Program-made: the position numbers and the translations under genes
Assembly (NCBI GenBank): GCA_937883755.1
Contig: CAKZYA010000001.1
Coordinates: 215,050 to 279,049 of the forward strand
DNA: 64,000 nucleotides
Direction of reading: 5' to 3'
Source: an uncultured Flammeovirgaceae bacterium
GTDB taxonomy: Bacteria > Bacteroidota > Bacteroidia > Cytophagales > Cyclobacteriaceae
In this document: piece after piece, positions 41,377 to 49,377 of the stretch
How the letters are laid out: the number at the start of each line of letters is the position of its first letter
Position numbering within the stretch: position 1 is the stretch's first letter
The notes under the pieces: model-generated
What the model was told of the DNA's origin: nothing
The model's database searches: none
Seen by the model: only the letters and a program-made list of their open reading frames with translations

Positions 41377-42852
41377 CTACTTCTGTTGTTGGAAAATTCC
41401 GTTGTGCTGGCTACCCATGTACGTACCCCAGGGAAGGGGACTTCTTAGTGGCACTTCCGTACTAATTCGGTGTATCCGCAGACCGTTGAAAGTATACGTA
41501 TGGCGCAAATCGGTGCTGTGGCAGTGAATGATGTCTAGCATTCCGTTACCATCTAAATCGCCCAGCCAGGGGGTAGAAGATATGTTACTTCCCTCCCAGG
41601 TTTCGCCTAGTTGCTGTACTTCGTGCTGACCAAACTCAATAGCTACCATCATATTATAAAAGAACTTTTGGTACAGCTCGTTTACCTGCTGGTAGTTCAT
41701 GCTCATGATAATTTCATCCCGCCCGTCGTCGGTTAAGTCAATAGCCACCGGGCTGCTGGTCTGATAAAATCCCAAAGAGTCAGTAAATTCAATGGCACCG
41801 CTGCTTCCATTAATCATAAACTGACGGTTCCACTCTAGTTTAGGCCACTCTCCCTGAGCAATAGAAGCAAAGAAATCAGGAATTGAGTCAGCAGTGAAAT
41901 AGCCCACGGCTAACGAACTGTAGGCTTCAGTGTTGGGTAGCGTTGTTTTCCAGAGAGGCTTAAGGCTTTTACCTTCAAAGGCCAGTATATCTCCCGCTAC
42001 CGACATAGCGACAATATCCAGAATAGAATCTCCGGTTACATCGACACCATTGGGTGGGGCAATAAATCCCTTGTCGGGACTACTGGCTAACAGGTTCGCT
42101 TCTGACAGGTCTTCCTGCATTACATCAGATAGCGTAGTAGCGTATAAATTACCACCAATCGTTTCCCCACCCGTACCAAAAACTACGATCAAGTCATCTT
42201 GGTTAGCATTAGGAAATGCGATGACGGACATATAAATCTCTTTCCCATCAGGCATAGCGGCTTGGGCAAGTACTTTTCCCGACTGGGAGTCTAGCACTAA
42301 TAAATAACCTACTGGGCGGTCAGGATCGTAAGGTTCTACCAATACGTCACCACCATTCGATACCAGCAAATCTTCCAGTCCATCCCCATTTTGGTCAGGT
42401 ATGATTTGCGGATTGTAAAAATTATACCATTTTGCTCGACGGACTTCTTCCAACTCAGTGGCTGGAAAAAACTCCCACAGAAGGTCACCATTCTTGCCAT
42501 TAACCGCTTTCAACACAGCAGAACGTCCGCCGATAATAACATCTTTAATGCCATCTTGATCGATATCCAGTAGAGTGGCGGAACCAAATACCTGATCGCG
42601 GGCGGCTACCCGCCAAAGCAGTTCTCCGTTTGAGCCATCCAGGGCAATAATCGCTGAGTCGGAAGGAGTAAGCTCTTTACCGCCTGCACCTAAAATAATG
42701 TCTTTAATACCGTCACCGTTTAGGTCGGTGGTACGAGGAGAAGAAAATGTGCCAATACCTAGTAGATGACTGGACCAGAACGATTGAGCAGCCGTTTCAT
42801 TTGCTATTGCAAACAAGCCGACGAGTATTATTATGTGCCAACGACTACTCAT
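41377..42852 (-). CDS. secreted PQQ-like/FG-GAP beta-propeller protein
   Basis: A 491-residue protein with a signal peptide (cleavage after ETAAQ). The first half mixes PQQ-type repeats (ALDGSNGELLWRV, AVNGKNGDLLWEF) with calcium loops DLNGDGIKDII, DIDQDGIKDVI and DQNGDGLEDLL. The second half has DLTDDGRDEI and DLDGNGMLDI. It is therefore a multi-blade propeller, probably structural or a binding module; I see no evidence of a PQQ or heme site. It starts 10 bases after the stop of the M20 amidohydrolase gene, so they form one leftward operon. Confidence 0.82.
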   Translation of the reverse strand: MSSRWHIIILVGLFAIANETAAQSFWSSHLLGIGTFSSPRTTDLNGDGIKDIILGAGGKELTPSDSAIIALDGSNGELLWRVAARDQVFGSATLLDIDQDGIKDVIIGGRSAVLKAVNGKNGDLLWEFFPATELEEVRRAKWYNFYNPQIIPDQNGDGLEDLLVSNGGDVLVEPYDPDRPVGYLLVLDSQSGKVLAQAAMPDGKEIYMSVIAFPNANQDDLIVVFGTGGETIGGNLYATTLSDVMQEDLSEANLLASSPDKGFIAPPNGVDVTGDSILDIVAMSVAGDILAFEGKSLKPLWKTTLPNTEAYSSLAVGYFTADSIPDFFASIAQGEWPKLEWNRQFMINGSSGAIEFTDSLGFYQTSSPVAIDLTDDGRDEIIMSMNYQQVNELYQKFFYNMMVAIEFGQHEVQQLGETWEGSNISSTPWLGDLDGNGMLDIIHCHSTDLRHTYTFNGLRIHRISTEVPLRSPLPWGTYMGSQHNGIFQQQK

Positions 42853-42862
42853 TGTCTTAATC

Positions 42863-44302
42863 TTATTTCCGATAATCTAGCGGCGGCTCCCGGTCGCCTA
42901 GTAAAGAATTGTAGGCAAAATCGTCTCCGCGCTTCTGCATCAGTTCTTCCCGGGCTATCTTCGTTACTTCCGGTTGCTGAAAGATATCAATCGCTGTTAG
43001 CGATAATGTTTTAGAAGCGACTATCATTCCTTTATGACCGATGCTAGTTCCACCCGCTGCTACGGCTTGCCAACTGTGAGCGTAAGTGCCCGGCACCCAG
43101 GTGGCGGAGGACATTCCCGCCGTAGGTGCCATCCAGCTTACATCGCCTACATCGGTAGAACCACCTGTGCCCCGGTTGCTAACCGTGTAGGGTTGAACCT
43201 GATTGGCTGATGCTAGGGTTGCATCAGAATCATAGGTTTGTTGTATTTGCTCGGCAAAGGCTTTTTCTTCTTCATCGTAGCTTACTCCACCCACAGTTTG
43301 TAGGTTCTGGTACATGATCTCCGAGAGTGTTTCGTTAGGTAGCACATTGTAGATGCCGTGAATTACTTCATATTCCATACGGGTTCCGGTGCCTAATGCC
43401 GCGCCTTCGGCAGCTTTCACTACTCGCTCAAACATATCACGTACTTCCTGCATTTCAGGGTGACGTACGTAGTAGAAAGATTCGGCAAAGCCCGGAACGA
43501 TGTTGGGGGCATCTCCACCTTTAGTAATTACGTAGTGAATACGACTTTCGGCAGTTACGTGCTCGCGCATCATATTCACCATCATATTCATGGCTTCTAT
43601 TCCATCTAGCCCTGACCGTCCCTTGTCGGGAGCAGCGGCAGCGTGAGCCGAGTTACCATAGAAGCGGAATTTAGCTGACTTATTAGCTAGTGATGATCGG
43701 GCACTCGCGCTATTTTGGCTACCCGGGTGCCAGTGCAGTACTGCGTCTACATCATCAAACAACCCCTCCCGAACCATATACACTTTTCCGGCTCCGCCTT
43801 CCTCAGCCGGAGTACCGTACAAACGGATGGTACCTGCCGTTTTGGTTTCTTCTAACCAGCCCTTTACCGCAATAGCCGCCGCTACTGAACCCGTACCAAA
43901 CAAGTGATGCCCACAAGCGTGGCCACTCTGGCCTTCTTCTTTTATTTGCCGCTCAGGAACGGCGGCTTGGGACATTCCGGGCAATGCATCAAACTCGGCT
44001 AAGAGACCAACCACGGGCTCACCCGAACCGTAGGTAGCCACGAAAGCGGTAGGAATTCCGGCTACACCCGCATCTACCGAAAATCCAGCATCAGTCAACG
44101 TTTTTTGTAGTAATTGGGAGCTTTGCTCTTCTTGATAGCCCAGTTCGGCATAGTTCCAAATTTGGTGGGCAATATCAGCGTATTGCTCATACTGAGCGTC
44201 TAAGCCCGCCAGTACTGCTTTTTCTGCTTTAGAAAGTTTGCTTTGAGCAAGGCCAGAGAGAGCCATTCCCAGGCTTACCAAAAACGTAATGAATATTCTC
44301 AT
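42863..44302 (-). CDS. secreted M20 family amidohydrolase (AbgB-like)
   Basis: A 479-residue metallo-amidohydrolase with a signal peptide (cleavage near SGLAQ|S). Metal-site sequences GHACGHHLFG and PAEEGGAGK, and HWHPGS in the middle, match the p-aminobenzoyl-glutamate hydrolase/AbgB branch of the M20D peptidases. The lid domain begins about residue 205 (FYGNSAHAAAAPDKGRSGLD). It cleaves an amide bond of an N-acylated amino acid or dipeptide in the periplasm; the substrate is unknown. The propeller gene follows at 10 bases. Confidence 0.9.
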   Translation of the reverse strand: MRIFITFLVSLGMALSGLAQSKLSKAEKAVLAGLDAQYEQYADIAHQIWNYAELGYQEEQSSQLLQKTLTDAGFSVDAGVAGIPTAFVATYGSGEPVVGLLAEFDALPGMSQAAVPERQIKEEGQSGHACGHHLFGTGSVAAAIAVKGWLEETKTAGTIRLYGTPAEEGGAGKVYMVREGLFDDVDAVLHWHPGSQNSASARSSLANKSAKFRFYGNSAHAAAAPDKGRSGLDGIEAMNMMVNMMREHVTAESRIHYVITKGGDAPNIVPGFAESFYYVRHPEMQEVRDMFERVVKAAEGAALGTGTRMEYEVIHGIYNVLPNETLSEIMYQNLQTVGGVSYDEEEKAFAEQIQQTYDSDATLASANQVQPYTVSNRGTGGSTDVGDVSWMAPTAGMSSATWVPGTYAHSWQAVAAGGTSIGHKGMIVASKTLSLTAIDIFQQPEVTKIAREELMQKRGDDFAYNSLLGDREPPLDYRK

Positions 44303-44487
44303 AAGTCAGTAAGGTGTAGTGATAAAACTTCTAAAATACGGCTACCAGGTGAATGAGACAACCTGAAGATTAGATTTTCTAGGAAAAGGTTGTATCTATC
44401 TCAGTCGCTAGGCAGCTTCTGAGTTAGTGAGAGTGCTAATAGCGATAGGAAATTTGTATATTTCGGACTAACCTAACCTTATTAATC

Positions 44488-44871
44488 ATGCAAAAACTTA
44501 TTTGCTTATTCTTTTTCTTAACATTATGCACTATGACTGCTTTTGCTCAATCCGATAATGATGATGTTCGTCACGTAGTGGTATTTAAGTATAAAGCGGA
44601 TGCTTCAGAAGCGGATATTCAGAAAGTAACCGATAGCTTCCGCGATTTACAAAATAAGATTCCGGGCATTGTCTCATTTGAGCATGGTATTAATAACAGC
44701 CCTGAAGGAAAAAATCTAGGCTTCACCCACGTGTACCTCCTCACCTTTGAAGATATCGAAGCTCGCGACACCTACCTACCTCACCCCGAACACAAAAAAT
44801 TTGGTAGCCTGCTTGGAGAGCTAGATGTACTGGAAGATGTGTTTGTAGTAGATTATACGGTGGGGGAATGA
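44488..44871 (+). CDS. secreted Dabb (stress-responsive alpha/beta-barrel) protein
   Basis: A 127-residue protein with a signal peptide (cleavage near TAFAQ|S) and one Dabb dimeric ferredoxin-like domain: RHVVVFKYKADASEADI, GIVSFEHGIN, GFTHVYLLTFEDIEARDTY and HPEHKKFGSLL. The HP motif and the His of RHVVVFK are typical. Its function in the envelope is unknown. It is followed after 13 bases by a carboxypeptidase-regulatory-domain protein gene. Confidence 0.88.
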   Translation: MQKLICLFFFLTLCTMTAFAQSDNDDVRHVVVFKYKADASEADIQKVTDSFRDLQNKIPGIVSFEHGINNSPEGKNLGFTHVYLLTFEDIEARDTYLPHPEHKKFGSLLGELDVLEDVFVVDYTVGE

Positions 44872-44884
44872 CGAGAATAAGTTT

Positions 44885-45802
44885 GTGAACAAAATACTTA
44901 TTGGTGCTTGCCTTCTATTAGTATTAGCCTCAAATGCTTACTGTCAGTTTAAAGTTCGGGGAATTGTATTTTCAAAAGAGGAAAAACAAGGGGTTCCTGG
45001 AGTAAGTGTTCTTGAGAAAGGAACGAAAAATGGAACAGTAACGGATATTGATGGAAGCTTCGTTTTAGAAGTATCTGATTCAAGTGCAACCCTTGTATTT
45101 ATGTCTGTCGGCTATATCACCGAAGAATACCTTCTTGAGAGTTCAGATTCACTTTTTATCAAGATAAAAGAGGACTGTATTAGACATTTCTTCGATAGTC
45201 AAAGTATAACATTTTACGCTAGAAGTGGAGTAATAAACACACCTCTCGGCGGACAAATTGATTTTGCTTTTCCTAACTTTCATCAAGGAACTTTGATAAC
45301 GAGTTTTAGCTATCAGACGGATTTGATGGATAACAACTTCACAAACGCCAAAGCTGAGTATAGGCACTTCTTCTTTAACTGTGATTTTGACATAGATGCT
45401 AACTGGTACTTTAAACAAGTATCGTTTAATAACAATTTTGAATCAAGAACTCATTCCTTCGAATCCAACTTTACTTACGACGGATGGAGATTTGTTGTTG
45501 GTTACAGTAATCTTCGCTTCGACAGGTTTGAACAGGATAAAGAATTAACTATGTCAGCCCCTGTGATAGGCTTCGGCACTTGGGTTGATGCCCGTACTTT
45601 TGGAGTTATGGTAACTGGAAAGTCAGCGATCTATAGAAATGTGACAGAATGGATTGGCGAAGCTACTTTTCATATGAAATACATTGAACTCTTCGTAAAC
45701 TATTACAAACTGGACAATTTTTCAGAAGTGAGTATTGGAATTGGAAAAGAAATTGGATACTGGCTAAAGTCCCAGAAACAGTATAGGGAGCAAAACAAAT
45801 GA
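44885..45802 (+). CDS. carboxypeptidase-regulatory-like domain membrane protein
   Basis: A 305-residue exported protein starting at GTG (44885), the only start that gives a full signal peptide (NKILIGACLLLVLASNAYC). Residues about 22-100 form a CarboxypepD_reg-like beta-sandwich as found at the N terminus of SusC proteins (GVSVLEKGTKNGTVTDIDG, SVGYITEEYL). The rest alternates aromatic and polar residues like strands of an outer-membrane barrel, with no plug domain. I do not recognise the second part. It lies 13 bases after the Dabb gene and ends tail-to-tail with the ABC exporter genes. Confidence 0.72.
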   Translation: MNKILIGACLLLVLASNAYCQFKVRGIVFSKEEKQGVPGVSVLEKGTKNGTVTDIDGSFVLEVSDSSATLVFMSVGYITEEYLLESSDSLFIKIKEDCIRHFFDSQSITFYARSGVINTPLGGQIDFAFPNFHQGTLITSFSYQTDLMDNNFTNAKAEYRHFFFNCDFDIDANWYFKQVSFNNNFESRTHSFESNFTYDGWRFVVGYSNLRFDRFEQDKELTMSAPVIGFGTWVDARTFGVMVTGKSAIYRNVTEWIGEATFHMKYIELFVNYYKLDNFSEVSIGIGKEIGYWLKSQKQYREQNK

Positions 45803-45818
45803 AATAGTTCGGTATTGA

Positions 45819-46526
45819 TTAGAAAACTCTCCTTTCAAAAACCCTTGCCAATACAAACAATACCACTGCATAAACAGCCAAACCCATAGTATAAAACAAC
45901 CAAAAATTTCCACCGTAGGCGATGGCTTCTACGCTGCGGAACGACCAGTAGGTGGGAATAATGGCAAAACCTTCCAACGCACTATGGTCTAGGAAATAGC
46001 GGAGGATGGGGAGGTTGAGTACGAGATTGAAGATCTTGAACTGGGCTAAACCCTCCATTTTATTGCGGGCGAAGGTCGCGGTCATTAGTGCTAACAGTGG
46101 GGCAATCAGGCTATATTGGGCAGCTAGTAGTAGTGCTTTGCCAAACGGTATCGCTACTAAATCTCCGTACACTAGCAGCATTAGATTTACGATGATAGAG
46201 ATCATTACTCCGGCAGCTAAGCGAAGTAGAACGAAGGTTCCGGCGGAGATGGGAGCGACCCGCAGGGCACTGAATACATTCTCGTCTTTTTCTTCCAGAA
46301 ACAGAAAGCCGCTGATAAAGCCAAACATGGTGGCCGATTGCATACATGCCCACATTAGAATAACCGGATGGTAAGGTTCAATGATCGGGTACAGCTCGGT
46401 GAGATAAGGTACCAACAACTTCACAATCGCTAAGGCGATGAGCGGGAAGAATAGCAAGCCCTTCAACAATGGTTCGCGGAAGGTAATGCGAAAGTCGTTA
46501 TGGCTAATCAGCAATAATTGTTTCAT
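45819..46526 (-). CDS. ABC-2 type transporter permease (second permease)
   Basis: A 235-residue protein with about six membrane segments, starting with a cytoplasmic helix (KQLLLISHNDFRITFREPLLKG) typical of ABC-2 permeases. It has no ATPase motifs. It is the last of four leftward genes (TetR regulator, ATPase, two permeases) that overlap by 4 to 8 bases. Two unlike permeases with one ATPase recall the fluoroquinolone-exporter layout of actinobacteria, so drug or toxic-compound export is a reasonable guess. Confidence 0.85.
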   Translation of the reverse strand: MKQLLLISHNDFRITFREPLLKGLLFFPLIALAIVKLLVPYLTELYPIIEPYHPVILMWACMQSATMFGFISGFLFLEEKDENVFSALRVAPISAGTFVLLRLAAGVMISIIVNLMLLVYGDLVAIPFGKALLLAAQYSLIAPLLALMTATFARNKMEGLAQFKIFNLVLNLPILRYFLDHSALEGFAIIPTYWSFRSVEAIAYGGNFWLFYTMGLAVYAVVLFVLARVFERRVF

Positions 46527-47215
46527 GACCAGATATGTTTGCGGAATGAAGCTCGGGCGAGGTAGTAGCTGCCGACAACGGCTAATGTACCGTAGCCGTA
46601 AGCGTAGATCAATTCCATTGTTGATATATCTTCAAATGAAGCTTGCAGTAGCAAAATACTGGGATAGGAAGGAATAGGATAAAACCAAGCGGAAGAAGCC
46701 GCTCCGAAAAATGGAATAAACGGTAAGGCAGTGAGAATTAGCATAGGAATCATCCGTACCATAAATTGATTGAACGAATTTGTCTGAGCTACCAGCCAAC
46801 CACCCAGAAAAATATAGAAAAGACTAGCTCCAATCACACCCATCGCAAAGTGAATGTACTGAAATTGCCATCCGTAACCCGCCCAGGCCATCAGCAGGGA
46901 AGTGACCAACGCCACTGCCGTAAGCGAAATAGCCTTAGACCAAAGATAAGTGTCGGTAGATAATGGTGATACCGCCAGGGCTTCTAGTGTATGTTGGTCT
47001 TTTTCAAAAAGCACTAACGCACCAATAAACATAAGCCCAGTTACTACCGGATCGTTGTAAATCAACAGTACCAGCAGTTTTTCTAAACCACCCAAGTCCT
47101 TCAGCAGATAGAACAATCCCAGATACACTCCAGCCAGCACCAGTGAAATAACGATAAGCTGATTACGGTGCAATAGCAGTAAATCCCAGCGAAGTAAGTT
47201 GGTCAGTGCTTTCAT
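46523..47215 (-). CDS. ABC-2 type transporter permease (first permease)
   Basis: A 230-residue permease with about six membrane segments and the ABC-2 pattern (LLRWDLLLLHRNQ at the N terminus, then GALVLFEKDQHTLEALAVSPLS between segments two and three). Its start overlaps the ATPase stop, and its stop overlaps the next permease start, each by 4 bases (ATGA-type), so translation is coupled. With its neighbours it forms an exporter of unknown substrate. Confidence 0.86.
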   Translation of the reverse strand: MKALTNLLRWDLLLLHRNQLIVISLVLAGVYLGLFYLLKDLGGLEKLLVLLIYNDPVVTGLMFIGALVLFEKDQHTLEALAVSPLSTDTYLWSKAISLTAVALVTSLLMAWAGYGWQFQYIHFAMGVIGASLFYIFLGGWLVAQTNSFNQFMVRMIPMLILTALPFIPFFGAASSAWFYPIPSYPSILLLQASFEDISTMELIYAYGYGTLAVVGSYYLARASFRKHIWS

Positions 47216-48072
47216 ACCAGGCTTTGTCCGGTTAGTTTGATAAATACATCCTCCAGCGTTGCCTCTTCCGAGTGAATGGTTCGGATATTATTCTCCCGAA
47301 GGATCGCTAGAAAGTCTTCATTCTGACCGAGCGTATCTAGCGCGTACTCGTAAGCCGCACCATTATTCTGTGCTTCAACTCGTACTTTTCGTTTTCCGTG
47401 CTGTAACTTCAATGTAGCCGGACGATCTAGCGCTTTAATTTCCCCATCAATAATCAAAGCAATGCGGTCGCAGAGAGCATCGGCATCGTACATACTATGG
47501 GTAGTGATGAAGATCGTCTTCCCCTGGGCTTTCAGATCCAGAATAATGTCTTTGATAATTTTCCCATTCACTGGGTCTAGACCCGATGTAGGCTCATCCA
47601 GAAACAGAATATCCGGGTCGTGCAGAAAGGAGCGGATGAAATTTAGTCGCATCTTCATGCCCTTAGAAAAGTCAGCAACGGATTTGTCGGCATCCTCCTT
47701 CAGCCCTACCTTGTCTAGCAATTCGTGAAAGTCAGTAGGCTTGCGCTCGTAGAAATTGGCGAAGAATTGCAGGTTTTCTAGCGCAGTCAATTTCAAGTAA
47801 TGATTGGGAAGCTCAAAGCTCACTCCAATGCGCTGGTAAAAATCTTTACCCCAGCTTAATAAATCTTTTCCCTGAATCTGCACTTGACCTTTGTAACCGT
47901 CTAGTAATTTATACAGAATTTTCTGGGTGGTACTTTTTCCGCTGCCGCTAGGGCCAAGAAAGCCAAATATTTCTCCAGGTTCAATCGCAAAGGAGATACC
48001 TTTCAGTGTGGGAGTCTGGTTTTTGGGGTAGGTGTACTGAAGGTTATTTACTGTTATCATAAACTTAGGCAT
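47212..48072 (-). CDS. ABC transporter ATP-binding protein
   Basis: A 286-residue ATPase subunit. Walker A is GPSGSGKST, the signature is FSKGMKMRL, Walker B is ILFLDEPTSGLDP, and the switch His is in ITTHSMYDA. The C-terminal 80 residues form a small extra domain usual in drug-type (DRI/CcmA-like) ATPases. It powers the two permeases encoded directly downstream. It overlaps the TetR gene by 8 bases, consistent with regulation by that repressor. Confidence 0.94.
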   Translation of the reverse strand: MPKFMITVNNLQYTYPKNQTPTLKGISFAIEPGEIFGFLGPSGSGKSTTQKILYKLLDGYKGQVQIQGKDLLSWGKDFYQRIGVSFELPNHYLKLTALENLQFFANFYERKPTDFHELLDKVGLKEDADKSVADFSKGMKMRLNFIRSFLHDPDILFLDEPTSGLDPVNGKIIKDIILDLKAQGKTIFITTHSMYDADALCDRIALIIDGEIKALDRPATLKLQHGKRKVRVEAQNNGAAYEYALDTLGQNEDFLAILRENNIRTIHSEEATLEDVFIKLTGQSLV

Positions 48073-48718
48073 TCATGCCCGATTTTAAAATATCAATGAG
48101 TTGCCGAAGAGCCTGAGTATACTCGGCTTCGCTAGCTTGTATCACCGGGCCTAAAGGATTAGAATCATCCTCCGTGGGTACTAAAGTTTCTAGTAGGGTT
48201 TTGCTGATCTGAATAATTAGACGAGCCATCACAGTAGCATCCAAATTCTTCTTCAGCCTGCCTTGTTCTTGCTGCTGCTTAATTATTGATGAGAAAAAGT
48301 CGACGGCCTCCTGGTCATAGCGAACCATATCTTTTGCCACTTCTGGAATCAATTTTTCCTGACTGTAGCGGTAGAGAAACCGGTTCATCACTGGGTATTG
48401 AGCATCAAAAGCTAATCCTTGGTGAAATAAAGCTTCCAGCCAATCCCAAAAATTATTGGGAGTAGTGGTCATGGCCGATTGCATGAACTCTCGTTTTTGG
48501 GCAATCACATACTCTTTTAAATAGAAATACAGTGCCTTCTTATCATCGAAATACTGGTAAACACTTCCCTTGGCGATTCCTAGCTTTTTTACTAACCGAT
48601 TGAGGGATGCTTCCTGATAGCTATACTTCGCAAATTCTTCAAAAGCAGCCTCAATAAATTGCCGCTTTTTATCCGGTTTTAAGCGTTCAAATGTGGGTTT
48701 TGCTCTTAAAATGACCAT
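48065..48718 (-). CDS. TetR/AcrR family repressor
   Basis: A 217-residue regulator. The N-terminal HTH is FIEAAFEEFAKYSYQEASLN followed by RLVKKLGIAKGSVYQYFDDK, and the helical C-terminal half is the ligand-binding domain. It heads the ABC exporter operon and overlaps the ATPase gene by 8 bases, so it most likely represses its own operon until a compound binds. A perfect palindrome overlaps its start codon (48711-48726). Confidence 0.93.
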   Translation of the reverse strand: MVILRAKPTFERLKPDKKRQFIEAAFEEFAKYSYQEASLNRLVKKLGIAKGSVYQYFDDKKALYFYLKEYVIAQKREFMQSAMTTTPNNFWDWLEALFHQGLAFDAQYPVMNRFLYRYSQEKLIPEVAKDMVRYDQEAVDFFSSIIKQQQEQGRLKKNLDATVMARLIIQISKTLLETLVPTEDDSNPLGPVIQASEAEYTQALRQLIDILKSGMNA

Positions 48719-48726
48719 GTGGTCAT
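48711..48726. promoter_or_regulatory. candidate TetR operator overlapping the start codon
   Basis: ATGACCA-TG-TGGTCAT is a perfect palindrome with 7-bp arms and a 2-base centre; the start codon of the TetR gene (48718-48716) lies inside it. Position, symmetry and length suit binding by a TetR dimer, which would then block its own transcription or early elongation. Not proven. Confidence 0.55.
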
Positions 48727-48865
48727 AATTGATCTGATTATCTTTTACGTTACCAATTTGACTTAGTTACATTGTCCATTAAGAAAATTGATTTTAGCGA
48801 AATAGAGAGTCCTAATAAAAGGCTTACCGTAGGTAAGGCCGACTAGATTTGAGTATTATAAAGCA

Positions 48866-49153
48866 CTAAATTACTCCTGTTTCTGCTGAGATTGCTTTAA
48901 AGAGTATTACCAAAGTGATGAAACCTACTAAAAGAGCGAAATAGCCAATGTATCTTCCCTGTCTGCCATAAAACATTAATAGAGAGATTCCTGAAATTAA
49001 AAGTAATGGTGCACTAAAGAATACCCTAAATACGATTAGGAACTTAGTTTCCTGATACGTTGGAAGAAAGAGATAAATGTAGAAGTATCTAGCTATCGGA
49101 AATGCTGAAATCACTACTACGGTGTATAAAACAAATAATCCAGCCCGCTTCAT
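48866..49153 (-). CDS. small integral membrane protein of unknown function
   Basis: A 95-residue protein with three hydrophobic segments (about 5-28, 40-63 and 70-90) and few charges outside a central GRQGR loop. I do not recognise a family. The sequence composition and an ATG followed directly by KRAGLFVLY support a real small membrane protein. It is transcribed alone, leftward, 147 bases from the TetR gene. Confidence 0.6.
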   Translation of the reverse strand: MKRAGLFVLYTVVVISAFPIARYFYIYLFLPTYQETKFLIVFRVFFSAPLLLISGISLLMFYGRQGRYIGYFALLVGFITLVILFKAISAETGVI

Positions 49154-49313
49154 TTATTTCATTATATCAAATGATTTCCTTAAGAAACTCTTGTCAAAAG
49201 TTAGTAGATCACGAAGTGCATCTAAAGATATTCTAATCATGATAGTTCTCATAAAATTGTTATGAACTTGAATATTAAAGTTTTCAATAAACTACAGCTC
49301 GAGTACTTGAACC

Positions 49314-49343
49314 TTGTAGGCAGGAGAAAAAACAATAGCTTTG
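49314..49343 (+). promoter_or_regulatory. promoter of the CBM9/DUF5916 gene
   Basis: TTG (49314-49316), a 19-base spacer and TAGCTTTG (49336-49343) fit the Bacteroidota consensus exactly in the -7 box. The transcript start near 49350 leaves about 28 bases before the GTG start codon. Confidence 0.6.
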
Positions 49344-49377
49344 TCTGTCCTATTAAGTTCGCTTAAATCGCTACTGC

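Noticed and set aside
44354..44403. Inverted repeat (ACAACCT/AGGTTGT) upstream of the Dabb gene
   Set aside because: Only 7 bp perfect with a 22-base loop and no promoter context; could be chance.
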